From contig NZ_JACHMN010000001.1 in assembly GCF_014204945.1 (NCBI RefSeq), positions 558,001 to 622,000 on the forward strand: a DNA stretch of 64,000 nucleotides, in the 5' to 3' direction. The stretch's first letter is position 1. The number at the start of each line of letters is the position of its first letter. The DNA comes from Allocatelliglobosispora scoriae. GTDB taxonomy: Bacteria; Actinomycetota; Actinomycetes; Mycobacteriales; Micromonosporaceae. The translations under genes and the position numbers were made by a program. The notes beneath the pieces were generated by a model, which was given only the letters and a program-made list of their open reading frames with translations, was not told where the DNA came from and made no database searches. Below are positions 8,869-17,076 of the stretch, one piece after another.

Positions 8869-10017
8869 TCACGGGACCTCCCCGTAGGGCAGGCACGCGG
8901 CCACCCGGAAGCCGCCTGCGGGCAGCGGACCGGCGTCGAGCGCTCCGCCGTAGACGGCGACCCGCTCCCGCATCCCGACCAGCCCATGGCCCGGCCGGGC
9001 CGGATCCGCGGGCGGGCGCCTGCCGTCGTCGGTCACCTCGATGCGGCACTCGCCGCCGCCGACGGTCACGGTGACCTCGCAGCGGGCCGGTGCTGCATGC
9101 TTGATCACATTGGTCAGGGACTCCTGCACGATCCGGTAGGCCGAGACACCCACCCCCTCGGGGAGTTCGGCCTCGCCGCGCACCTCCAGGTGCACCTCGA
9201 CGCCGCTGCTCGCGGCCTGCTCGGCGAGGCGCGCCAGCCCGGCGAGGCCCGGCGTGGGCGTGTAGGCCTCGTCGCCGCGCAGGGCCCCGACCGCGTGGCG
9301 CAGCTCGGCGAGAGCCGCCCTGCTCGTCGACTCGATGACCCGCAGCGCGGCACCTGCCTCCTGCGGCCGCAGCTCGGCGACGTGATTGGCGACCGCGGCC
9401 TTCACGGCGATGAGACTCATGCTGTGGGCGACGATGTCGTGCAGCTCGCGGGCGATGCGCAGCCTCTCCTGGATCACGGCCTGCTGGGTGGCCTGCTCGA
9501 GCCGGCTCGCCGCGGAGGCCCGGCGGTCCCGGGTGGCCCGGCCCAGCACCCAGCCCGCGCCGACCGCCAGGCAGGCGAACCCGACCTCCGCGCCGCCGAA
9601 CTCGGCACTCGCAGAGGTGTCGGCGAGCGTGAGCGCGCAGACCATCGCGGCGAACCCGCCGGTGAGGGTCAGGATCGACGCCCGGCGGGGCACGGCCGCA
9701 CCGACCATGTAGAGCGCGAACGCCACAGCGGCACTCGGCGGCACGGCCGCGTAGGCGGGGATGATCCCGGAGGTCAGCGCCGCTGCCGAGGCGGCGATGG
9801 TGACGACGGCGGTGACGACCGGCCAGCGCCGCCGCACGGCGAGCGGGCCGCCGATCAGCACCCCTGTCAGCCACGCCACCGGCACCAGGGCGGTGCCCTC
9901 CATCGCCGCGTAGGAGCAGAGCAGCGCCAGCACCACCGCTAGCACGGTGTCGGCCGCGATCAGCTCGCCGAACCGCCACCGGCGGCCGAGCAGCGGGAGC
10001 GCGTCGATCGTGGTCAC
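8869..10017 (-). CDS. Sensor histidine kinase, DesK / HisKA_3 type
   Basis: The 382-residue kinase has a membrane N-terminal half (about five to six hydrophobic segments to residue 160). The dimerisation/phosphoacceptor helix ERLRIARELHDIVAHSMSLI follows, then an ATP-binding HATPase domain with NVIKHA, TDDGR and GHGLVGMRERV. GTG 10017 is 6 nt after TACCGT (minus strand, 10029-10024), a leaderless start. It lacks a large extracellular sensor domain, as in intramembrane-sensing kinases that often work with ABC transporters, and one lies divergently upstream. Confidence 0.88.
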   Translation of the reverse strand: MTTIDALPLLGRRWRFGELIAADTVLAVVLALLCSYAAMEGTALVPVAWLTGVLIGGPLAVRRRWPVVTAVVTIAASAAALTSGIIPAYAAVPPSAAVAFALYMVGAAVPRRASILTLTGGFAAMVCALTLADTSASAEFGGAEVGFACLAVGAGWVLGRATRDRRASAASRLEQATQQAVIQERLRIARELHDIVAHSMSLIAVKAAVANHVAELRPQEAGAALRVIESTSRAALAELRHAVGALRGDEAYTPTPGLAGLARLAEQAASSGVEVHLEVRGEAELPEGVGVSAYRIVQESLTNVIKHAAPARCEVTVTVGGGECRIEVTDDGRRPPADPARPGHGLVGMRERVAVYGGALDAGPLPAGGFRVAACLPYGEVP

Positions 10018-10098
10018 ACCCTGACGGTATCCGGCCCGCCGGGGGTCGCGCGTCGGACCACGACGCGTCATCCCCAGGGTGGAGACGAGCCGCCGTCG

Positions 10099-10159
10099 AC
10101 CCGCCGCGTCGGCCCGTGGTCGGAGGCCGAAGTCCCGGCCACGGGCCGACGCGGCGGGT
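10099..10159. repeat. Perfect 21-bp inverted repeat between kinase and ABC transporter genes
   Basis: ACCCGCCGCGTCGGCCCGTGG (10099-10119) is followed by 19 bp and its exact complement (10139-10159). The right arm ends 13 bp before CATCGT (10173-10178), a possible leaderless -10 for the ATPase at 10186, so it would cover the -35 region. It may be an operator or a large stem-loop. Confidence 0.6.
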
Positions 10160-10185
10160 GCCTGCCCGGCGGCATCGTCTCCGGC

Positions 10186-10920
10186 ATGACGACACACGCA
10201 GTCGAGCTGCACGGCGTGACCGCCGGCTACGGACTCGGCCCCCGGCGGGTGACCGCCCTGGAGGAGGTGACGGTCGCCTTCACCGCCGGCACGTTCACCG
10301 CCGTGATGGGACCGTCCGGCTCCGGCAAGTCGACCCTGCTGCACTGCGCGGCCGGGCTGGACCGCCCCGCCGCCGGTTCGGTCCGCATCGGCGGCACGGA
10401 GCTCGGGCCGCTCGGCGATGACGCGCTGACGGTCCTGCGCCGCGACCGGGTGGGCTTCGTCTTCCAGGCGTTCAACCTGGTCTCGACCCTCACCGCCGAG
10501 CAGAATGTGGCGTTGCCGCTGCGCCTGGCCGGGCGTCGCCCCGCACCCGGGGAGCTCACGGCCGCACTCGCAGCCGTCGGGCTGGCGGGCAGGGCCGCCC
10601 ACCGTCCGGGCGAGCTCTCCGGCGGCGAGCAGCAGCGCGTGGCGATCGCCCGCGCGATGATCAGCCGCCCGGCGGTGCTCTTCGCCGACGAACCCACCGG
10701 TGCCCTCGACAGCGCCACGTCCCGGCAGGTCCTGGCCCTGCTGCGCGGCCTCGCCGACGAGCACGCGCAGACCGTGGTGATGGTGACCCACGACCCCGTC
10801 GCGGCGGCCTACGCGGACAGGGTGCTGCTGCTGGCCGACGGCAGGATCGTCGACGACCTGCCCCGCGCCGACGCAGCCGTGATCGCGGCCCGGATGGCAC
10901 GGCTGGAGGTGCCGTGCTGA
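10186..10920 (+). CDS. ABC transporter ATP-binding protein, MacB/LolD type
   Basis: The 244-residue ATPase has Walker A GPSGSGKST (about residue 43), Q-loop VFQAFNLV, signature LSGGEQQR, Walker B VLFADEPTGALD and a switch histidine in VMVTHD. This is the subfamily that partners FtsX-type permeases. The permease gene starts inside its last codons, giving a 7-nt overlap and likely translational coupling. Divergent orientation to the two-component system suggests that system regulates it, perhaps in response to an antimicrobial or envelope stress. Confidence 0.92.
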   Translation: MTTHAVELHGVTAGYGLGPRRVTALEEVTVAFTAGTFTAVMGPSGSGKSTLLHCAAGLDRPAAGSVRIGGTELGPLGDDALTVLRRDRVGFVFQAFNLVSTLTAEQNVALPLRLAGRRPAPGELTAALAAVGLAGRAAHRPGELSGGEQQRVAIARAMISRPAVLFADEPTGALDSATSRQVLALLRGLADEHAQTVVMVTHDPVAAAYADRVLLLADGRIVDDLPRADAAVIAARMARLEVPC

Positions 10921-13274
10921 CCCCGCGGCGGCGGGCGCTACTCGGTGCGTTCGTCGCCGCCGCGTCCGGGGTCACCGTCGTGGCGCTGAGCACGCTGCTC
11001 TACGCGTCGGGGCAGCCCGCGGTTCCCGATCGGCTCGCGGCGGCAGCGGTGCTGGTGCTGAGCCCGGCCGCGGGCCGCGCGGACGAGTTCGCCGAGTCGG
11101 TGCCGTGGTCGTCGGCGCGGGCTGCGGAGCTGGTCGAGCGGCTCGCCGCGATCGACGGCGTCGCCACGGCCGTGCCGGACCGCGGCTTCTACGCGCAGCT
11201 CGTGCTGGGTGGACGGCCCCACACCGCCACCGTCACGGGGCACGGCTGGGCGAGCAGCGGGCTCGGCGGGGTGCGACTGGTGACCGGGCGGCCGCCGACA
11301 CGCTCCGGCGAGATCGCGGTCGGCAGCGGGCTCGGCCTCGGCGCGGGGAGCGTGGTGACGCTGCTGACGGCGGCCGGGCCGTCGACGCAGACGGTGACCG
11401 GGGTGGTGGACGGGCCGGGGATCTACCTCAGCGATGCGGTGGCGGCGGAGCTGGCCCCCGGCGTGCGGGTCATCGGGGTGACCGTGCAACCCGGGGCCGA
11501 CGTGCGCCGGGTCGCCGACATGGCGGCGAACACGACCGGGGCGCGGGTGCTGACCGGTGCGGACCGGGCGGCGGCCGAGCCGCGTGCCGATGCTCGGACC
11601 AGGTGGATCGGCATGCAGGTGCTCACCGCGATGGCGGCGCTCGCCGGGTTCGTCTCGGTCTTCGTGGTCGCGTCGACCTTCGCGTTCCAGGTCGCGCAGC
11701 GCCGCCGCGAACTGGGCCTGCTGCGTGCGATCGGGGCGACGCCCCGGCAGGTCCGCCGGATGATCTTCGGCGAGGCCCTCGGGGTGGGAGCAGCGGCGTC
11801 GGTCACCGGGGTGGTCCTGGGCACGGGGCTCGCCTTCGCCCTGGCCGGGGTGCTCGTCGACGCCGGCTTCGAACCGGCGACCTTCGTGGTGCGGTTCACC
11901 GCTTGGCCGATCGCCCTGTCCCTGCTGCTCGGGCCGGTGGTCGCGCTCGCCGGTGCGTGGGCGGCGTCGCGGCGGGCAGCACGGGTCCGGCCGATGGAGG
12001 CGCTGCGCGAGGCGGTCCTGGAGTCCCGGCCGATGGGTGCGGCCCGCTGGATCGCCGGCGGGCTGCTCACCGTCGCCGGAACCGCCCTCGCCGTCGGTGT
12101 GGCGACCAGCGACGACGCGCAGGAGGGCGGGAGTCTGGCCCTCTACGCCGCGATGGCCCTGATGACGGCCGCTGTCGCGCTGGCTCCGGCGTTCGTGCCG
12201 CTCGTCGTGCGGCTGCTCTCCTGGCCGCTCGGGCGCGGCCGGGGTGCGACCGGGATGCTGGTCCGCGAGGGTGCCCTGAGCGCGCCCCGGCGTACCGCGG
12301 CCACGGCAGCCCCGGTGCTGCTCACGGTCGCTTTCGCGGTCCTCATCTCGGGCCTGGTCCAGACCTCGGCGGCCGCCTACGCCGCCAGGCGCGGCGCCGC
12401 TGTCGAGGCGGGCTCCGTGATCGCCCCCGAGCGTGGCGTCCCGGGCCTCACCGATGCCGCCGCCTCGGCCGTGCCGGGCTCGGCGCTGCTGCCCACCACC
12501 GTCTACGCCGACGGGAAACCGATCGGCGCGCTCGGCGTCGACCCCACCGCACTCGCCAGGCTGGGCGTGGACCTCGCCGAACTGTCCGGCGGCACCGGCG
12601 CCGCCACCGCGTCGGTCGCCGCCACGCTGCCGTCGGCGGTCACCTTCGCCGACGGCGAGACCGTGCCGGTGCGGGTCGTCGCCGTGCTCCCCGACAGATC
12701 CGCGCCGGCCGGGCTGCTGCTGCCCCGGGCCACCGTCCGCGGCCACGACCCGTCCGCCCTGTCCTCGGCGATCCTCGTCGACCGGCCGGTGGCGCCTCCG
12801 CCCGGATCGGGAGCGCGCCTCATCGACGTCGCCGCCTACGCGGCCGAGGCCGACAGTGCCGAGGACCGGCTGGTCTGGATCTTCACGCTGCTGCTGATCA
12901 CCGTCTCAGCCGGTTACGGCGCGATCGCCGTCGCCAACACGCTGCTGATGGCCGCCGCGCACAGGGTGCGCGACTTCCGGGTGCTGCGACTCGCCGGAGC
13001 GACGAACCGGCAGGTGATCGCCACCGTCGCCGCCGAGTCCGCGCTCGTCGTGCTCATCGGGACGCTGCTCGGCGCCGCGGTGGCGGTCCCCGCGCTGATC
13101 GCGATCCGCGCCGGGCTGAGCGACCAGGTCGGCACCCCCGTCGGCCTGGTGATCCCCTGGCCGGTCGTCGGCGGGGTGGTCGGGCTGTGCCTGCTGCTCG
13201 CCGTCGGAGCGAGTGTGCTCCCGGCCCGGCTCGCGCTGCGCCGCGGTACCACAGTGGACGGACAAATCGGATGA
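10914..13274 (+). CDS. ABC transporter permease with two FtsX domains
   Basis: The 786-residue protein starts with a membrane helix and an extracytoplasmic domain. A first FtsX core (about residues 235-355: TAMAALAGFVSVFVVASTFA, then RRELGLLRAIGATPRQVRRM) and a second core at the C-terminus (RVRDFRVLRLAGATNRQVI) follow. This duplicated layout is typical of actinobacterial MacB-like permeases that move peptides, lipids or antibiotics mechanically rather than through a pore. GTG 10914 overlaps the ATPase stop. No accessory periplasmic partner is encoded here. Confidence 0.88.
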   Translation: MLTPRRRALLGAFVAAASGVTVVALSTLLYASGQPAVPDRLAAAAVLVLSPAAGRADEFAESVPWSSARAAELVERLAAIDGVATAVPDRGFYAQLVLGGRPHTATVTGHGWASSGLGGVRLVTGRPPTRSGEIAVGSGLGLGAGSVVTLLTAAGPSTQTVTGVVDGPGIYLSDAVAAELAPGVRVIGVTVQPGADVRRVADMAANTTGARVLTGADRAAAEPRADARTRWIGMQVLTAMAALAGFVSVFVVASTFAFQVAQRRRELGLLRAIGATPRQVRRMIFGEALGVGAAASVTGVVLGTGLAFALAGVLVDAGFEPATFVVRFTAWPIALSLLLGPVVALAGAWAASRRAARVRPMEALREAVLESRPMGAARWIAGGLLTVAGTALAVGVATSDDAQEGGSLALYAAMALMTAAVALAPAFVPLVVRLLSWPLGRGRGATGMLVREGALSAPRRTAATAAPVLLTVAFAVLISGLVQTSAAAYAARRGAAVEAGSVIAPERGVPGLTDAAASAVPGSALLPTTVYADGKPIGALGVDPTALARLGVDLAELSGGTGAATASVAATLPSAVTFADGETVPVRVVAVLPDRSAPAGLLLPRATVRGHDPSALSSAILVDRPVAPPPGSGARLIDVAAYAAEADSAEDRLVWIFTLLLITVSAGYGAIAVANTLLMAAAHRVRDFRVLRLAGATNRQVIATVAAESALVVLIGTLLGAAVAVPALIAIRAGLSDQVGTPVGLVIPWPVVGGVVGLCLLLAVGASVLPARLALRRGTTVDGQIG

Positions 13275-13325
13275 TGATCCGCCAGCCATTTACCGCAACG
13301 CCGCAGCCTGACAGACTGTCGCCCC

Positions 13326-13706
13326 ATGGAGCCGTTGAACGTGATCGAGGAACTGTGGCACCGCATCGCCGAGCGCGACTGGGCGGGTGTGGGCGAGCTC
13401 TTCGCCGACGGCGCGGTGGTCGAGTGGCCCGTCAGCGGCGAGAAGATCGTCGGCCGGGCCAACTTCATCGCGGTGAACAGCGAGTACCCGGAGGGCTGGA
13501 CGATCAACCTGCTGCGCATCGTGGCGCAGGAGGAGTCGGTCGTCTCCGAGGTCGAGGTCCCGCACGCCGGGCTCGGCGTCTTCCGGGCAGCCTCGTTCTG
13601 GACCGTGATCGACGGCCAGATCACCCATGGCCGGGAGTACTGGACGAGCCTCGGCGGCGACCCCGCACCGCTGTGGCGGGCCCGGTATGTCGAGGCTCTG
13701 TCATAG
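13326..13706 (+). CDS. SnoaL-like / NTF2-fold protein
   Basis: A 126-residue single-domain protein with the cone-fold pattern of SnoaL-like proteins: an N-terminal helix pair (VIEELWHRIAERDWAGVGEL), FADGAVVEWPVSGEKIVGR, and a C-terminal sheet ending DGQITHGREYW. Members range from isomerases to stress-response proteins, so the reaction cannot be given. A weak CAGACT element precedes ATG 13326. It converges with the GrpB gene, 8 bp apart. Confidence 0.7.
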   Translation: MEPLNVIEELWHRIAERDWAGVGELFADGAVVEWPVSGEKIVGRANFIAVNSEYPEGWTINLLRIVAQEESVVSEVEVPHAGLGVFRAASFWTVIDGQITHGREYWTSLGGDPAPLWRARYVEALS

Positions 13707-13714
13707 CCGCCATC

Positions 13715-14206
13715 TCATAGCAGCCGCTGGATCAGCTCCGCCTTGCCGTCGGTGTAGGCCTCGCGGTCCTCGGGGTACCGGGCCGCCAGGTCGCGCTTGA
13801 GCGCCTCGTACTGCGCCGCCGCTGCCGGATCGACCCGCAGCCGGTCCCGGAAGGCGAGCACCTCCGCGAAGCGCGGCGACCCGGTGGGCACCAGGTGCAG
13901 GTGGTGGGTACGCGACTCCGGCGACGATTTGCAGAACCAGTGCATGACGTCGGTCCGATACGGTGCGTACAGGTAGGACAGCTCCCCCAGCAGCTCGATG
14001 CACGGCCGCGACGACTCCAGGTCGACCACCCCGGCCATGATGTCGATGATCGGCTTCGCCGCGAGCCCGGGGACCGCCGTGCTCCCGACATGGTGCACAC
14101 CGCCGGTGACCCACGCCCCGATCAGGGCCCCGATCGCCGCCGCCTCCTCGTCGAACCGAGACGGCCACGACGGGTCGTACTCCTCGACGCTGATCCGCTG
14201 GCCCAT
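13715..14206 (-). CDS. GrpB family protein (UPF0157 nucleotidyltransferase fold)
   Basis: The 163-residue product matches the GrpB/UPF0157 family: the N-terminal YDPSWPSRFDEEA, the signature HHVGSTAVPGLAAKPIIDIM (about residues 39-58) with the GST and D-x-D-like nucleotidyltransferase residues, and HLHLVPTGSPRF. GrpB proteins are predicted nucleotidyltransferase-fold enzymes of uncertain substrate. GGGGGAG lies just upstream of ATG 14206. Length is normal. Confidence 0.88.
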   Translation of the reverse strand: MGQRISVEEYDPSWPSRFDEEAAAIGALIGAWVTGGVHHVGSTAVPGLAAKPIIDIMAGVVDLESSRPCIELLGELSYLYAPYRTDVMHWFCKSSPESRTHHLHLVPTGSPRFAEVLAFRDRLRVDPAAAAQYEALKRDLAARYPEDREAYTDGKAELIQRLL

Positions 14207-14336
14207 GTCGCTCCCCCGCCGCTCGCACCTTCCCCGCAGTGTGCCGGACGGGCCCGCGTCTGCCGAATCCGGCGGCGCGGACCGCCGGGGCCACGGGTCG
14301 GCGACGGCACCGGCCCGTGGCCCCGGCGGATCGGGA

Positions 14337-15044
14337 TCAGCTCTCGGGGGAGGGCGACGACGACGGGACCGGGACGGAGCCGCCCCATGTCTCGGCGAAG
14401 CTGATGATGCAGCTCGGGCCGGACAGATCCGAGCTGCCGACCTGGATCACCATCCCGGCGGAACTCTCCACCGGCGTGATGATCAGCAGCTGCCCGGCCG
14501 GGATGTCACCGGGCCGGATCCGCACCCGGCTCGCCTGGCCCGATTCCTGGATGACCTCCAGGTAGTCGGGTGCCGGCACGAGCTGCGTGGCGAAGCCGCT
14601 CCTGTGGAAGCTGATGATCGTCACCCCCTGCCGGTCTCCGGCCGGACAGGCGCTCTCCGCCGACGGCAGGATGACCGTGGCCCGGACCGCTGCCTGCCGC
14701 AACTGCTCGTTGGCGTCGGCGGGGTCACCGGCGTGGTTGACGGTGATGGTGACCGAACCGTCGTCATCGGTGCTCACGGCGTAGGCCGGAGTCGGTGCCG
14801 GCCCCAGCACAGCGGTCGCCACGAAGACCACGGCCGCTGCGGCGACGGCGACCGCCCCGCCGACCAGGGCCCAGCGGCGCACGGCCACCGCCCGCCGGCT
14901 GCGCGTCTGCGTCCCGGTCATCTCCTGCAAGCTCTCCATCAGGTGTTCCTCTCGTCGGCGCTGTCGGCCCGAGGGGAGTTCGCGCTCGGATGGCATGGCG
15001 AGCAGCTGGCGCAGCCACCGCACGTCCGCATCGGTGTCCTTCAT
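14337..15044 (-). CDS. Membrane-anchored protein coupled to ECF sigma factor (putative anti-sigma factor)
   Basis: The 235 residues contain a cytosolic N-terminal stretch of about 55 residues, one membrane helix (WALVGGAVAVAAAAVVFVAT, near residue 60) and an extracytoplasmic C-terminal domain of unknown fold ending in a Ser/Pro tail. ATG 15044 overlaps the sigma-factor stop as ATGA and is preceded by GGAGG, so the two are translationally coupled. Topology and context suggest control of the sigma factor, although no zinc-binding HxxxCxxC anti-sigma motif is visible. Confidence 0.7.
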   Translation of the reverse strand: MKDTDADVRWLRQLLAMPSERELPSGRQRRREEHLMESLQEMTGTQTRSRRAVAVRRWALVGGAVAVAAAAVVFVATAVLGPAPTPAYAVSTDDDGSVTITVNHAGDPADANEQLRQAAVRATVILPSAESACPAGDRQGVTIISFHRSGFATQLVPAPDYLEVIQESGQASRVRIRPGDIPAGQLLIITPVESSAGMVIQVGSSDLSGPSCIISFAETWGGSVPVPSSSPSPES

Positions 15045-15667
15045 CGAAGCTCCTCCCGCAAGGCCGGGCCGCGGGTGTGCGGCCAATCGGTGACTGCCAA
15101 CTCGTCGAACCCGGGTTCCCGATCGACGGGAGATTTCTCGGCCAGCCGGGCCAGCCGCACGCGCGCCCGGGACAGCCGTGACCGCACGGTGCCCACCGGT
15201 ACGCCGAGCGCCTCCGCCGCCGCGGCGTAGTCCAGCCCCGCCCATACGCACAGCGCCAGCACCTCGCGGTCACCGCGGGGCAGGTGGCGCAGCACGGCTC
15301 CCACTGCCGCCACGCGTTCCGCGTCGGCCAGCCTCCCGATGACCTCGTCGGCGAAGTCGGGCACCACCGCGGGCGGCGGCATCCGGGCCAGGACGGCACG
15401 GTGGCGGCGGGACACCCGGTGGCGGCGGTGCAGCACGTGGGTGGCTATGCCCAGCAGCCACGGGAGCAGCGTCCCGCCGTCGGCGTCGATCTTGGCCCGC
15501 AGGCGCCACGCTTCGAGGTAGACGAGCGAGACGCAGTCCTCCGCCACCGACCAGTCCCCGAGCAGCCGGAAGCAGTGGTTGTAGACCGCCCGGGAATGCT
15601 CGCGGAACAGTGTCCGGAAGGCATCGGTGTCCCCGACCCGTACGCGGGCGCGAAATCCTGGATCCAT
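15041..15667 (-). CDS. ECF RNA polymerase sigma factor
   Basis: The 208-residue protein has region 2 (FREHSRAVYNHCFRLLGDW through LPWLLGIATHVLHRRHR) and region 4 (LPRGDREVLALCVWAGLDYA, then VPVGTVRSRLSRARVRL) of group 4 sigma-70 factors. A tail of about 25 residues follows. It belongs to the group that has no soluble zinc anti-sigma partner but a coupled downstream membrane protein. ATG 15667 is chosen because upstream in-frame residues do not look like region 2. Its target promoters are unknown. Confidence 0.85.
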   Translation of the reverse strand: MDPGFRARVRVGDTDAFRTLFREHSRAVYNHCFRLLGDWSVAEDCVSLVYLEAWRLRAKIDADGGTLLPWLLGIATHVLHRRHRVSRRHRAVLARMPPPAVVPDFADEVIGRLADAERVAAVGAVLRHLPRGDREVLALCVWAGLDYAAAAEALGVPVGTVRSRLSRARVRLARLAEKSPVDREPGFDELAVTDWPHTRGPALREELR

Positions 15668-15754
15668 GTCTGTTGCTGCCACTCCGCACCGTCGAGTTCC
15701 CTGTGTCCCGCGCCACAGCACACCATCCGCCGCCGAAGGCCCTACTGTGGGCCG

Positions 15755-16288
15755 GTGACGATCACGCCTGACACCAAGGACTGGACGTGGGTGCTGGAGC
15801 GCCCGTGCCCCGAGTGCGGCTACACCGCAGCCTCCATCGCCCCGGCCGCTGTCGCGAGTGCGCTGCGCGGCAACGGGGCAGCCTGGGCCGACCTGCTCGC
15901 CCGGCGCGACGATGTGGCGGTCCGGCCGGACCCGCAGACCTGGTCACCGCTGGAGTACGCCTGCCACGTCCGCGACGTGTGCAACCTCTACTCCTACCGC
16001 CTGGGGCTGATGCTCGCCGAGGACGGCCCGACCTTCCCGGACTGGAACCAGGACGCCACCGCGATCGCGGACCGCTACAGCGAGCAGGACCCGGCCGTCG
16101 TCAGCGCGGAGCTGGTCGCCGCAGCCGACGCCTTCGCCGATGAGCTGGACGCGGTCACCGGTGAGCAGTGGCAGCGGCCCGGCACCCGCAGCGACGGGGC
16201 GCATTTCACCATCGACACCTTCGCCCGGTATTTCCTGCACGACGTCGTGCACCACCTCGCCGACGTCACCGGCACTCGGGCGTCCTGA
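15755..16288 (+). CDS. DinB-fold family protein with N-terminal cysteine pair
   Basis: The 177-residue protein has DinB/mycothiol-transferase four-helix features: SPLEYACHVRDVCNLYSYRL carries the first metal histidine and YFLHDVVHHLADV the C-terminal pair. The start RPCPECGYTAASI holds a CxxC that recurs in a distinct actinobacterial DinB subgroup. It is probably a thiol-dependent transferase or isomerase. GTG 15755 follows TACTGT (15743-15748) at 6 nt. The gene is divergent from the ECF sigma operon. Confidence 0.72.
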   Translation: MTITPDTKDWTWVLERPCPECGYTAASIAPAAVASALRGNGAAWADLLARRDDVAVRPDPQTWSPLEYACHVRDVCNLYSYRLGLMLAEDGPTFPDWNQDATAIADRYSEQDPAVVSAELVAAADAFADELDAVTGEQWQRPGTRSDGAHFTIDTFARYFLHDVVHHLADVTGTRAS

Positions 16289-16507
16289 CACGCGTCGCCC
16301 GGTCCCGAGACCGCCGGAAGACCGGCCGGGCGTTCCGAGCCGTGATGAACCGGCGTCCGCCGATGTCGCACGGTGCGTAGACCCCGATCCTGAGCGGTGC
16401 CTCAGCCGACTGGTCGAGGACGAGCCGCCCGTCCGGCGGCGGCCGCCCGGCTCGCGCGGCCCCGGTGACATGACGGGTGGGCGGATTCAGGCCCTAGGAT
16501 TCGTGAC

Positions 16508-16882
16508 ATGAACCTGACCAAACCTGAGATCGAATTCCCTGAGGGCACCCCGCCCGCCGACCTGGTGATCCAGGACATCACCGTCGGCGACGGCGCGGAG
16601 GCCACCGCCGGCCACCAGGTCGTCGTGCACTACGTCGGCGTCGCGTTCTCCACCGGCGAGGAGTTCGACTCGTCCTGGAGCCGTAACAGCCCGTTCCAGT
16701 TCCCGCTCGGCGGCGGCCGCGTCATCGCCGGCTGGGACAGGGGCGTGGCCGGCATGAAGGTCGGCGGCCGGCGCAAGCTGACCATCCCGGCCGAGCTGGG
16801 CTACGGCAGCCGCGGCGCGGGTGGGCTGATCAAGCCGGGCGAGACCCTCATCTTCGTGGTGGACCTCCTCGCCGTCCAGTAG
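16508..16882 (+). CDS. FKBP-type peptidyl-prolyl cis-trans isomerase
   Basis: A 124-residue single-domain cytosolic FKBP with motifs VVVHYVGVAFSTGEEFDSSW, the active-site stretch FPLGGGRVIAGWDRGVAGMK and IPAELGYGSRGAG. It catalyses proline isomerisation during protein folding. Actinomycete genomes typically have several such small FKBPs. ATG 16508 follows TAGGAT (16495-16500) at 7 nt, a leaderless start. A long perfect hairpin follows 8 bp after the stop. Confidence 0.93.
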   Translation: MNLTKPEIEFPEGTPPADLVIQDITVGDGAEATAGHQVVVHYVGVAFSTGEEFDSSWSRNSPFQFPLGGGRVIAGWDRGVAGMKVGGRRKLTIPAELGYGSRGAGGLIKPGETLIFVVDLLAVQ

Positions 16883-16889
16883 GGCGACC

Positions 16890-16964
16890 TGATCGCGTGG
16901 GAACCCGGAAACTCGCCCCATCCAGCAGCCTGATGGGGCGAGTTTCCGGGTTCCCACGCGATCA
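16890..16964. terminator. 33-bp perfect inverted repeat downstream of FKBP gene
   Basis: The arms 16890-16922 and 16932-16964 are exact complements separated by 9 bp (CAGCAGCCT). No T-tract follows. The arm is far longer than a normal terminator stem, so it could be a repeat element used as one. Confidence 0.65.
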
Positions 16965-17011
16965 AGCAACACCGCGACCAGGCAACAGCGCGACCAAGCA
17001 ACAGCGCGACC
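16964..17011 (+). repeat. Three tandem 16-bp direct repeats
   Basis: Three nearly identical 16-mers of the form AAGCAACAGCGCGACC follow one another directly after the 33-bp inverted repeat, and a decayed fourth copy begins after them. The first copy has an A-C change and the second an A-G change. They sit 66 bp before the next start codon. Confidence 0.6.
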
Positions 17012-17076
17012 AAGCGGCCAAGCAGGCGAAAGCCGGGCGGGCGGCGGACGAGCGCGGCGGGTTTAGGGTTGATCGC

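Noticed and set aside
10938-12746. 602-codon minus-strand frame opposite the FtsX permease
   Set aside because: Low-complexity His/Arg/Gly/Asp composition typical of antisense frames; the plus-strand permease has helices and FtsX motifs.
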